From the NCBI GenBank assembly GCA_032207245.1, contig CM063502.1, positions 47,093,904 through 47,157,903 of the forward strand: DNA of 64,000 nucleotides. The letters run 5' to 3'. This DNA comes from Pardosa pseudoannulata. Taxonomy: Eukaryota; Arthropoda; Arachnida; Araneae; Lycosidae. The translations under genes and the position numbers were made by a program. Under the pieces are notes generated by a model. It made no database searches. It saw only the letters and a program-made list of their open reading frames with translations, and had not been told where the DNA came from. Shown in pieces: positions 55,562 through 64,000 of this stretch (position 1 is the stretch's first letter; every line of letters starts with the position of its first letter).

Positions 55562-55824
55562 CATTTTCATTAAATTTAAAAGTCTTACTGCGACTGAAAC
55601 AAAGGGACACCGAAAAGCTATACATTCCGTTCTGGAGTTTAAATTTTGCATACATTTCTTTTAGCATGATTCAAAGTACTTACATCGTCCATTTTAAAAT
55701 ACCATTCATATTAAATTTTAAAGCTTTAATGAAACTGAATCAAAGAAATACTGAGAAGCTATAAAAATTTCTTTATGAAGTTTAAACTGAATTTTTTCAA
55801 AATGCTTACCTCCTCCATTTTTAT
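55562..55824. repeat. Imperfect tandem duplication spanning the donor splice site
   Basis: Two side-by-side copies, about 55562-55701 and 55703-55824. Both read, on the plus strand, CATT..ATTAAATTT, a GACTGAA/AACTGAA stretch with AAGCTATA, a GAGTTTAAA/AAGTTTAAA stretch, and then the complement of an exon-end plus donor. The second copy is the real exon end (AATGGAGGAG|GTAAGC on the minus strand). The first copy reads AATGGACGAT|GTAAGT. The first has about 20 extra bases near 55655-55675. The copies are clearly diverged. Confidence 0.65.
55804..55813 (-). promoter_or_regulatory. 5' splice donor of the SLC6 exon
   Basis: On the minus strand the exon ends GGAGGAG and the intron begins GTAAGCATTT, a near-consensus donor. 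Protein homology stops exactly here: after the split Gly codon the reading turns into [10 protein letters not shown], unlike the AFLIPY expected in this family. Confidence 0.85.
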
Positions 55825-56008
55825 AGCACAAATATGGAAACCTCCAGACGTTGCCGAGACCGATGGCGTAGCCAACGCAGGACATGATGAAGTCCAGTTT
55901 TCCAACCCAATTGCCTCGCTCCGGCAAGTCATCATCTTCCTTGCCGGAGGCAGCGGGGCTTGCCTCCGGGAAACTGTTCAGCTCGTGGCTCGTCCTCTTG
56001 TCGGCCAT
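55810..56008 (-). CDS. SLC6 neurotransmitter transporter (GABA transporter 1-like), first coding exon
   Basis: Partial gene, N-terminal 66 codons plus one base. Residues 1-29 are a polar, acidic cytoplasmic N terminus; about 30-38 carry the RGNW motif that precedes helix 1 in SLC6 proteins; about 39-62 form the first membrane helix with [17 protein letters not shown], followed by YKNGG at the exon end. SLC6 proteins move substrate into cells with Na+ and Cl-, and helix 1 supplies ion and substrate contacts (the unwound GLGN stretch). The position where monoamine transporters have Asp is Gly50 here, which fits an amino-acid/GABA carrier; the [20 protein letters not shown] run is what I expect of GAT1. 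The ATG at 56008 has G at -3 and G at +4. The exon ends in phase 1, leaving the next Gly codon split before GTAAGC, which fits the usual NGGGAF continuation. The frame reads on a little past the donor into intron, which is not coding. Substrate assignment is inferred; glycine, taurine or orphan SLC6 members are alternatives. Confidence 0.9.
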
Positions 56009-56011
56009 GCC

Positions 56012-56340
56012 TAAAACAAAGATACGTACGGTCCCCGATCAACAGTTAGCACGCGCACCCCACTCACACAACCGACCGACTAAGCCGCGCACTCCACAGC
56101 GATGCCAACTGTTGCTTCCGCCATCCAGATCCTCCCCCGCCCTCCCATCATGCTCCCGCCGAAGCCAACACTTTGGGACCGAACTTCTCTTTGCACTCTC
56201 TCATTTCCGCGCTAATCACTCGGTATTTTGGTCCCCCTTCAACTCGTGAAAAGCGTTTTCCTGCCTGCCTCACCTGTCGGATCGCACAATCGATACTTCC
56301 CAGCCACAAACGACCTCAAAATACTTTGCTTTTTTAGCGA
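56012..56340 (-). promoter_or_regulatory. GC/CpG-rich promoter or 5' UTR region of the SLC6 gene
   Basis: About 330 bp directly upstream of the start codon are much richer in G+C and CpG than any other stretch of this size in the window. On the minus strand the patch holds a GC-box-like GGGCGGGGGAGG (56131-56142). I see no clear TATA box. Just before the ATG, the minus strand reads CTTTGTTTTAG then GCATGG, which could be a 3' splice acceptor, so part of the patch could be an upstream intron or a separate 5' UTR exon. Promoter identity is inferred from composition and position. Confidence 0.55.
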
Positions 56341-57420
56341 GCAATCACACAGCTCTCTCTTAGACTAGACTGGGTCATATTACCACCAGGGCACACAATC
56401 TTTATCCTATTAACCCTTTAAAGTTCACAATTTTATATTTTATGGGATTTAATGGAAGTAGAATATAAATATTTTCTATAAACATTGTAAATGTGAAATA
56501 TGTGAAAAAAAATTCATTTTTTTCGGAGGCCGGGTATTTTTCGGAGGCCGGGTTTAGTTATGAAACCTTCTCCTTGTACACATAAAAATATTACTCTATT
56601 AAAATATTAATTATATTGGGAAGTCAACGAATAATTATAGGTAAAATAATGTAACTAGGAGAAGCAATCGGAATGTTCCTTCTTACCCTATACAGGGTTA
56701 CGTTACCAGCAGGGCACACGAGTTACTTCCATAAGGCACACAAACTTTATCCCATTAATCTTTTAAGGTTCTCTATTAAAAATTCTATGGGCTTTAATGA
56801 AATTAGAATATTATTGTTTTCTATGAATCTTAAAAATGTGAAATATGTGAAAAAGATCCTTCAAAGGGAAGGAATTTGGGGGGGGGTGAAACATGAAACT
56901 ATCCCCGAGTACAGCATGAAAATAATACTTTCTTAAAACTTTAATTACATTGGGAAAACAATAAATAATTATCATTAAAATAGTGTCATCAGGGTCAGCA
57001 ATCCCACAGTTCCCTCTTAGACTAGGTAATGTTACCAGCAGAGCACACGGATTACTTGCGAAAGGCACACAAACTTTATTCCATTAACCCTTTAAACTTC
57101 ACTATTAAAATTTAATCGTATTTAATGGAATTATGTTATAAATGTTATCCTAAACCTTATATTAATGTGAAATATGGAAAAAAATTTACACGCCTTCGGG
57201 TAGAAACTTAGATGTACTTTACCATCTCCTTGTACAGTGTAAAAATAACACTTTCTTAAAATTTTAATTAGCTTAGAAAAATAATAAATAATTATCATTA
57301 AAAAAATGTAATCAGGTGAAGCAAACATACAGTTTCTTCTCAGACTAGACAGTGTCATATTACCAGCAGGGCACGTGGGTTACCCAGGACACAGAAACTT
57401 TCACACATTAATACCTAATG
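56341..57420. repeat. Tandem array of ~325-bp units upstream of the SLC6 promoter
   Basis: Four units start at about 56341, 56664, 56998 and 57321 (spacing 323, 334 and 323); the last is incomplete. Each begins with GCAAT or GCAAA, then a CTTAGACTAG-like stretch, then TTACCAGCAGGGCACAC, then a TTTATYCCATTAAYC stretch. Each ends with an ATAATTAT(C/A)-rich part. Unit 1 carries a private doubled CGGAGGCCGGG motif (about 56524-56552). Copies differ by many substitutions, so the array is not recent. The short open frames inside do not persist between units, so it is non-coding. Confidence 0.8.
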
Positions 57421-57890
57421 TCCATTTTTAAGGAGACGTAAATAATAGTCTATCAAATTTTTTGTTTTCTTTTTCAGCAAAGGTTTTAGGCAATCCTATA
57501 AACAATCTACCAAATTTTCGAGCATTTGCTCTTATTTATAGTCTTGCTATTGGGAACGACATTTTATTACTTTTAGCACTCTATATAAGTTTACTTTTTT
57601 GTCATAAAAAAATCTCTTATCACAAACTTTCTATTTTTAATAAATGACATTTTAGGATGTTTGAAACTACAACTGATCACTAATGAGAACAGAATTTATA
57701 TTCAAAGTTGTTTAAGTTACATTTTTGATTTTTCTCTGTGCAGTTCATAATAACATATATTTGAGATACTCATCAATTCAGCAGACATAACTCAGGCATT
57801 AATGGAATTAAGGGTCCAAAAATTACATAGAATTAATGAATTTTAAACAGCATAGGTAAGAATGAAAAAACTTTAAAATATTGCGCTTTC

Positions 57891-58072
57891 GTTTGGTTAG
57901 ATATTAAGCTCCTCCGTCTACTGTTTTTCTTTAAGAAAGCTAATGAGACTGGGACTTACTGTTTAAAGTAGATTGCAAGCGACTACGGACATCCAGGCCT
58001 TCAGTGGGATTCAAATCTGTCAACTGTGATACCGAAGAACAGCGTACTATTCATTCAGCCATCATTTGGTAA
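57891..58072 (-). mobile_element. SINE family 1 copy
   Basis: Minus strand: ATGATGGCTGAATGAATAGT, B box-like GACAGATTTGAATCCCAC, TCGCTTGCAATCTACTTTAA and CCCAGTCTCATTAGC. Diverged; sits between the 325-bp array and the 68-bp minisatellite. Confidence 0.7.
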
Positions 58073-58196
58073 ATAAATATTCTGGATTATATTACGATGA
58101 ATTTCAAGTACTCTTTTATTATTTTTGATATTTTTTGTTTCGATTTTTGATCTATTAATAAGGTTTATACTAATCCACAAAATGTAATTCCGCTTT

Positions 58197-58522
58197 AAGA
58201 TTGGTACTTCACAAGAATGTATTTCTTTTTTTAATATTATTTACGTGAGGAGAATACTTGTTGGAAGACTATTTCTTTTTTTCAATATTATTTACACTAG
58301 GAGAATACGTGTTGGAAGATTGGTACTTCACAAGACTGTATTTCATTTTTTAATATTATTTACATGAGGAGAATATGTGTTTGGAAGATTGGTACTTCAC
58401 AAGACTTATTTCATATTTTAATAGTATTTACATGAGGAGAATACGTGTTGGAAGATTGGTACTTCAGAAGACTGTATTTCATTTTTTAATAGTATTTACA
58501 TGAGGAGAATACGTGTTGGAAG
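58197..58522. repeat. Minisatellite, ~68-bp unit
   Basis: Units contain TTGGTACTTCACAAGA, a TTTCATTTTTTAATA stretch, ATTTACATGAGGAGAATA and CGTGTTGGAAGA. The leading TTGGTACTTC occurs at 58201, 58320, 58389 and 58456; a unit beginning near 58264 has lost this leading part. Units are very similar, suggesting recent expansion. Confidence 0.8.
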
Positions 58523-59213
58523 CAGAGACACAACGAGAAATGTTTGGAGGGGGATGTTGTCCCCCTTCAACTCATATCTCAGAATTAATGCGGCAATCAT
58601 TACATATATAAAGCATATATGCATTAAGCCTCATGAGGGGTTACAACCCCCAAGTTCCAACCTTAGCCAAGTCGCTGATAGGAAGTGTTTAAATATGTTA
58701 AAAGTGGCAATAATTTAAAGATAAATGAATTTATTTTATCAAGGACTGGATATATAGGCATATGTAATCAATAAATGTCTTCAGAAGAAAAAATTTAATA
58801 TTTACCTTTTACAGAGGAACATTACTTTGCTTTAATGTTTCTATAAGAAATATTTGGGCGGGTTCTACCAAAATGTGAATCGTCTTAAATTCTAATTTTT
58901 ATTTCAGAATATGTATGCAAAAAATATAATAATAACACTATAAGATCATCGCATTACATGGCATTACAATTTAGTTCGATATATTACCAACAAAATATTT
59001 TTGTGTAAAATCACTAAGTCATACACCAATTACATTAACACAACGTGTCTTAGTCTAAAAATAAATAAATATGCAGGATTATAAAAATTTTTTATTTTCA
59101 AAAATATATGCAATTTCTAGTTTTTGAATTTTTGATACACTTTACATAGAGACGGGTCATAGCGGTTCGCAATTCGACCAAGAGAGACCACATGTCCATT
59201 ATTATTATTATTG

Positions 59214-59894
59214 CTAGCATACAGCCCGTCATATGACGGGATTAGTAAAATTTTCAATTTTCCAGAATTGTAAAGTACCCTATGAGGCAGAAAAAAATAG
59301 TTTGATTTTGGCTAAGAATTATCTTGCAACAAAAAATAATCGATGATTAAATTTAAAATTATTAAATATTACCTAATCTATTATTTAAGCTAAATATAAA
59401 AGAAAATTATGTAGATAACATCTAAGTTCAGTGATAAAACGCATGAAAATAATGCAGATGATATTTAAATAATTTAAGAAATGATTTAGAAATGATTAAA
59501 TGAGATGATTAAAGGAATGACGTCATAATGCTAGAAAAAATGTTATTTTTACCTATTTATAATGTGATAAATTGATAAATTCAATCGCCTGCTCATAACC
59601 GCGGAAAATAGGGCTTGAAATAATGGATTAAACTTTCAAAAAGGGGGGGAGGTATGGATTTCGAACGTTTTAAAGACAACAGCATTTTTCTCTGTAATAT
59701 GAAGCATATTTATACCAATTTATTTTAGAATTGGATCGATAATTTAGGAGAAGATAAACTTTACTCGCTTTGAATTTTGTTAACCCTAACTCATCAAGAA
59801 TCCAGTATGGATGCCTCTATCCATTCCAGGTTCAACCGCTTCATAAATTCGAGGACAGACGGACAGATAACATAGGTTATTATTCTATAGGGGA
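59214..59894 (-). mobile_element. Helitron-like element, copy 2
   Basis: On the minus strand it starts TCCCCTATAGAATAATAACC, has GTCCGTCTGTCCTCGAATTT, and ends with a perfect hairpin CCCGTCATATGACGGG (59227-59242 on the plus strand) then CTGTATGCTAG. The 5' neighbour is A; the 3' neighbour is C rather than the expected T, beside an (ATT)n run. Shares TGACGTCATTCCTTTAA and CCTCATAGGGTACTTTAC with copy 1. Non-coding. Confidence 0.7.
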
Positions 59895-60379
59895 TTATTA
59901 TTACACCCTGTGACTGGAAAATTTCTGTAATACTAGACTAAGAGAAATTTGTAAGAAGAAAAATGGCCAAACCACGGTTCGTGACGAAAATGTTTATTTT
60001 TATTTTTCATACGTTTTTATACATTCAATTTAATTCTTTTATAAAACTATCAGGAGTTAAATTTTTTTAAATGGCTCCTATAGAAACGCTTTGTTTCGGT
60101 AATGCACTACGCAACCACTAGTTTCCATAAAATAATAAGGATTTTTACACATTGGAGACATTTCTAGTTAACTTGTTCTCAGTTGCTCCGAAAGCCTTTC
60201 CCCCAAATTTTTTATATACTTTGTACCAATAAATGACAACAACCCTTGCATTAAATTTTGGTGTGTTAAGGGAAGTTTATTATTTTATCCAACCTTGAGA
60301 TGTGCAAAATGTATATAAAACCTAATGTTGCTAATTTCATTAAAACTCAAATGGATTGGACATTTGGCCAGAATGTAAG
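59895..60379. other. AT-rich non-coding DNA
   Basis: Nothing recognised. Confidence 0.6.
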
Positions 60380-60702
60380 AAAATTTCATCGATAAGATCT
60401 TTTTGTCAAAGCCCATAGAAAAAAGGTCAAGGGTAAAACTCTGCCTTAGATATATCGATTGACTAAAGAAAGATCTAAAAATTCTAAAAGTGTAGAACTG
60501 GAGGTCGGTTGGCTGTGACAGGCATACTTCGAGAAAACCTGAAATTTCCATCTATAAGATCTTTTTGTCAAAGCCCATAGAAAAAAAGTCAAGGGTAAAA
60601 CTCTGCCTTAGATAGATCGACTGACTAGAGAAAGATCTAAGAATTCTAAAAGTGAAGAACTGGATGTTGGTTGGCTGTGACAGGCATACTTGGAGAAAGC
60701 TT
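60380..60702. repeat. Recent tandem duplication, 162-bp unit, two copies
   Basis: Copies at about 60380-60540 and 60541-60702 both read ATAAGATCTTTTTGTCAAAG, CCCATAGAAAAAA, GTCAAGGGTAAAACTCTGCC, then TGGCTGTGACAGGCATACTT. They differ at only a handful of bases. A 88-codon minus-strand frame ending in the first copy is not conserved in the second. Confidence 0.85.
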
Positions 60703-60986
60703 CTCAGAAAGTCCAAGGCCTATACTGAGCTGTCGTACCAATGACGAAAAGAAAAAGACGATGTTTAATTTGTTTAATCTTTAAATACACTAATTAAACA
60801 TAAATTTAAAACAAAATTATGTTTGCATGTTTGTGCGATATATCAAAACTTTGTTGTTATTCTGTTAATTGTAATTTTCAGTATTTTCCTTGTAATAAAA
60901 TTAGTATTATTTAAAATGGGCATTATAAATATTAAAATAAAAGGTAGGGAATAGGGAAAAATTAGGGAGGCGTAGTAGTATATAGG

Positions 60987-61265
60987 TTGGAAGTCGCTGG
61001 TTTAGATCATTTGCAGAGTCAATTAAAATCCCATAAACCAGACTCTTCAGTTGTCTCTACAAAAATAAATCAAGACATGACAGATCGGGATATCATGGTG
61101 GACAAGTTAAAGGACAACCTCGACCGATCCATCTGTCTGGAAAAAGGCTGTACCTTGGAGCTACTTTCAGCTGGAATACAATACACCGCCAAAAATACGC
61201 AGGAACAAACTCTAACAATTCTGGCAGCACCTATTACAGAAACGTCAGGTATTCGCTCTGCCTAG
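60987..61265 (+). other. Coding-like segment of unknown origin
   Basis: An open frame of 92 codons with no ATG at its start (begins TTG) and a higher G+C than its surroundings. The product is hydrophilic with a Lys/Asp-rich centre (DRDIMVDKLKDNLDRSICLE) and ends ETSGIRSA. A CAG|GTATTC at about 61244-61252 could be a donor and TATATAG before 60985 an acceptor. No family recognised. It may be an exon, a fragment of a mobile element, or chance. Confidence 0.25.
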
Positions 61266-61675
61266 CTGTATTGGCAGAAGAAACTGTATTGGTAGTCGTT
61301 ATTGTTTCTTGTTCTTCTTCTTATCCAGGTTACATTTGCATGCATGGTATTGATTTTCTCCCAACAAATTACTGCGAGAAATTTGTTTTAACTTTTGTGA
61401 AGTATCCTTTCGAAATGCGGTTGTGCATTTGCATATCATTTTCAACCATACATTTGCTGATAGAAATCGTTTATATTGGTATAAACTATCACCTGTCAAA
61501 GTATTTCCGACTTTTTAAACCAACCTATATAACTGAATAAAATCTCGCACTGTTATAGTAATTATACTATTATTAGATTATTTCATTCAATGGTGGTCGT
61601 TAAACTTATTAATTAATGCTATAAATTTTTACCTTTTCCATTGGTAATTTTTGAATAAATATAATATAAGTGGTG

Positions 61676-61678
<3 letters not shown>

Positions 61679-61754
<76 letters not shown>
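61679..61754. repeat. (TA)n(TG)n microsatellite
   Basis: TA to about 61720, then GT to 61754. Confidence 0.95.
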
Positions 61755-61757
<3 letters not shown>

Positions 61758-62769
61758 TGACAAAATTTTTATTAACTGATCACACTTTAATAGTTAAGCT
61801 TACTAAGTTTAATTGTTCATTAACAAATTTTTTGAAGTTATATAGTTATTCAGTTTTATCTAATTTTATTTTATTCGTATTAAATATTTTATAAATTTTT
61901 CAAATTATGCTTTTTATTGCTAAAATGCTAACATATGCAGAATTTAACAGTAAAACACGATTCCGAATTTTGCTTTACATGAGCAAGGAATTTCTGAAGT
62001 TCAAATTGTTTTAGGAAACCTAGTTCTGGGGGAAATATGAAAATAAGTCTGATATAAAAAGGATTTCCTGAAGGAGATACTGTCATTTTAATCACAAGAA
62101 CAGAGTTTGGTAACCTTTCAGCAAGGGATGGTCACTTATGTATGATGATACATAAGCCGCGAGCCCCACTTATTTCTTAAAGACGTTTTCAAGAGAAAAG
62201 GGTAAACGTTTAGTTTCTGTATTCCATACAAAACTATATGCACAATCTGTAAAAAATGGATGACATATTTAAAATCAAAAACTTACTTATTTTAGTAGTT
62301 CTCTAACAGAAAAATCTAAAACACTACACGCATTATTATATATTTTTAAGTCATTTTCCACTAAATGAAAAATAGTTTATGATTCATTTCAATTTTGGTA
62401 GTAGTCAGTTGTCTCTATTCTTTCCAAAAGTCTAACTGTGTGAAACAACTTTAGTATATATATGTGGTTAACTAAGTATTAAACGGTTAATAAAAACTAC
62501 TTTTTTAACTCAACTTATTCTTTGCACATGCACATGCAAATCAAATTCATGATTGATAAATATATGTTACTTCTTTAAGAAGATAGTCAAAATTTGAAAT
62601 ATTCGCAAATTTGCAATTAGGAAGCGGGTCACACAAAATTCCTAATTATACAAATCAACAGTATTTGGTTATATTAATTTAGAAATGGGATTAACTTATA
62701 TGCATTATAAAATACTTAAAATTAAAGTTAAGGTTTTTTAAAGTTACCTCATACTTTCATCATAGGCTG
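61755..62769. other. AT-rich non-coding DNA
   Basis: Nothing recognised. Confidence 0.6.
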
Positions 62770-62996
<227 letters not shown>

Positions 62997-63134
62997 TTAC
63001 GTATATCTTCATACATATATGAATTTGCTTTTTTGTTATTTTAAAGATTAGGTAAAAAGATAGATAAACATCAAGTTTAATTTCATAATCCTAGCAAAAA
63101 ATCTATAATTTCATTCTGAGCTTATGCGATTTTG

Positions 63135-63313
63135 GCTTGGTTTGGTTTGGAGTGCTACGGTCCACTTTTTGCAACACGAGGGCTAATGAGACCGGGACTT
63201 ACAACTTAAAGCCGATTCCGAACGGGTACGAGCATCCATGCCACAGTGAGATTCGAACCCACGAACTCCGGTGCCGAAGGCCAGTCCCCTAACCAATCGG
63301 CCATCTTTCGGCT
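63135..63313 (-). mobile_element. SINE family 1, best-preserved copy
   Basis: Minus strand: GCCGAAAGATGGCCGATTGG, TTAGGGGACTGGCCTTCGGC, GTTCGTGGGTTCGAATCTCA, then CCGTTCGGAATCGGCTTTAA, CCCGGTCTCATTAGCCCTCG, TGTTGCAAAAAGTGGACCGT and a CCAAACCAAACCAAGCC end. The head can be folded roughly like a tRNA with GCC/GGC acceptor ends. A Tc1 element lies 110 bp to its right, outside the SINE. Confidence 0.85.
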
Positions 63314-63424
63314 ATGTGATTTTGAGTTAAGAGTTGAAATCGAATTTGAGATTAAGTATTTTAAGCTGAATCCATATAAAATGAAATCTTCAATTTGGGA
63401 GACCTCTTTTGATATAATGGTATA

Positions 63425-64000
63425 CACTGTCTACCAATAAGTATTTGGACACCTATCCAAATGACGATATCTGCGGTCCTGAGGTACGTCACTGCCTCCG
63501 TCGGTATACATCGTGTAGGAAACAGCATAGGCATTAGTCGCATGCAAGATGCCGCGCAGTTCGGAGCTCTATGATTTCGAGAAAGGTATAATTATCGGGT
63601 ATCACAAATGTGGCTGATCCTTAAGAGACATATCTAGCGATCTGAATTACCCAAAATCGACAGTGGGCTATGTGATTAAGAAGTGGAAGGTTAGCGTTAT
63701 TGTCGGAATGTGCCCCGAGTCGGCAGACCAACGAAACTTGGAGACAGAGACCGACGAGTGCTGTACACAGAAATTCGGAAAAACCGCACCCAACCGATGG
63801 CCCTCATCCGCGAGAAGATTCAACAGGCATCCACGAGTATTGTTTTAATGAATACCATCCGTAAGGAAGCACATCTGCTTAGTTTTCATGGTCATGCTGC
63901 TGCCCATAAGCTTTTGATCAAAAAGTCCAACCGCGCTGCTCGGTTAATATGGTGCAAAGAACATCGAAATTGGACCGTAGATCAGTGGAAACGGGTTCTT
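63425..64000 (+). mobile_element. Tc1-like transposon, 5' part, truncated by window end
   Basis: A terminal-repeat-like start, CACTGTCTACCAATAAGTAT followed by TTGGACACC, stands right after a TA dinucleotide (63423-63424), the Tc1/mariner target. An ATG at 63549 opens the transposase: PRSSELYDFEKGIIIGYHKCG, then TGA at 63615-63617 where Arg (CGA) is expected, then SLRDISSDLNYPKSTVGYVI and KKWKVS. A one-base deletion near 63696 shifts the frame. The second frame, from about 63702, runs open to the window end with RVGRPTKLGDRDRRVLYTEI, IRKEAHLLSFHGHAAAHKLL and HRNWTVDQWKRVL. The DDE domain lies beyond the window. The copy is inactive but less decayed than the other two. Confidence 0.9.

Noticed and set aside
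55884..56249. 121-codon open frame on the plus strand
   Set aside because: It is antisense to the SLC6 exon and runs into the GC-rich promoter patch; low stop density there follows from G+C content.
58197..58522. CRISPR-like array
   Set aside because: The repeat units are continuous with no unique spacers, and the genome is eukaryotic.
60285..60551. 88-codon minus-strand frame
   Set aside because: Not maintained in the adjacent near-identical tandem copy and lacks any recognisable motif.
63238..63313. Functional tRNA gene
   Set aside because: A and B boxes are present, but the anticodon arm does not pair well and the sequence continues into the repeated SINE body.

Overview
The window is nuclear DNA from an animal, most likely an arthropod and plausibly an arachnid. 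It is strongly AT-rich, with almost no long open reading frames. It is full of (TA)n, (CA)n and (GA)n microsatellites, decayed Tc1/mariner and Tigger/pogo-type transposons, tRNA-derived SINEs and Helitron-like copies. The one convincing host gene piece is spliced. The arthropod/arachnid call is inference from the transposon families and the transporter-like protein; nothing in the sequence fixes the species.

Gene content: the only well-supported host coding sequence is a first coding exon on the minus strand (55810-56008). It encodes the N terminus and first membrane helix of an SLC6 sodium- and chloride-dependent neurotransmitter transporter, closest by eye to GABA transporter 1. It ends at a clear GTAAGC donor and starts at an ATG in good context. 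Upstream lies a GC- and CpG-rich patch (56012-56340), the probable promoter or 5' UTR. I recognised no second exon in the 55 kb downstream, so the left part of the window may be one very long first intron. A coding-like segment of unknown nature lies at 60987-61265.

Layout: 1-14.6 kb is AT-rich non-coding DNA with a probable solo LTR between two (TA)n tracts (3837-4184) and a compound microsatellite (11.4 kb). 14.7-18.8 kb is a repeat cluster: a dead Tc1 element, a three-copy tandem repeat, two copies of a TIR element, a 155-bp foldback element and a transposase remnant. 19.7-33.4 kb holds three SINEs, a Helitron-like copy, a dead Tc1 element, many microsatellites, a second probable solo LTR and a different SINE. 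37.1-38.0 kb is a diverged ~220-bp tandem array with a perfect 51-nt palindrome. 39.6-40.4 kb is an internally deleted Tigger-like element inside a (TA)n tract. 44-52 kb has two more SINEs, a diverged ~1.9-kb duplication and a transposon end made of an iterated 16-nt motif.

The transporter neighbourhood (55.5-58.5 kb) is unusual. The donor splice site and adjacent intron are duplicated in tandem downstream, and the region directly upstream of the promoter is a ~325-bp tandem array. From 58 kb on come a 68-bp minisatellite, a second Helitron-like copy in the opposite orientation, a recent 162-bp tandem duplication, more microsatellites, a SINE, and the 5' part of a Tc1 element that runs off the window end. 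No rRNA, functional tRNA or CRISPR was seen.
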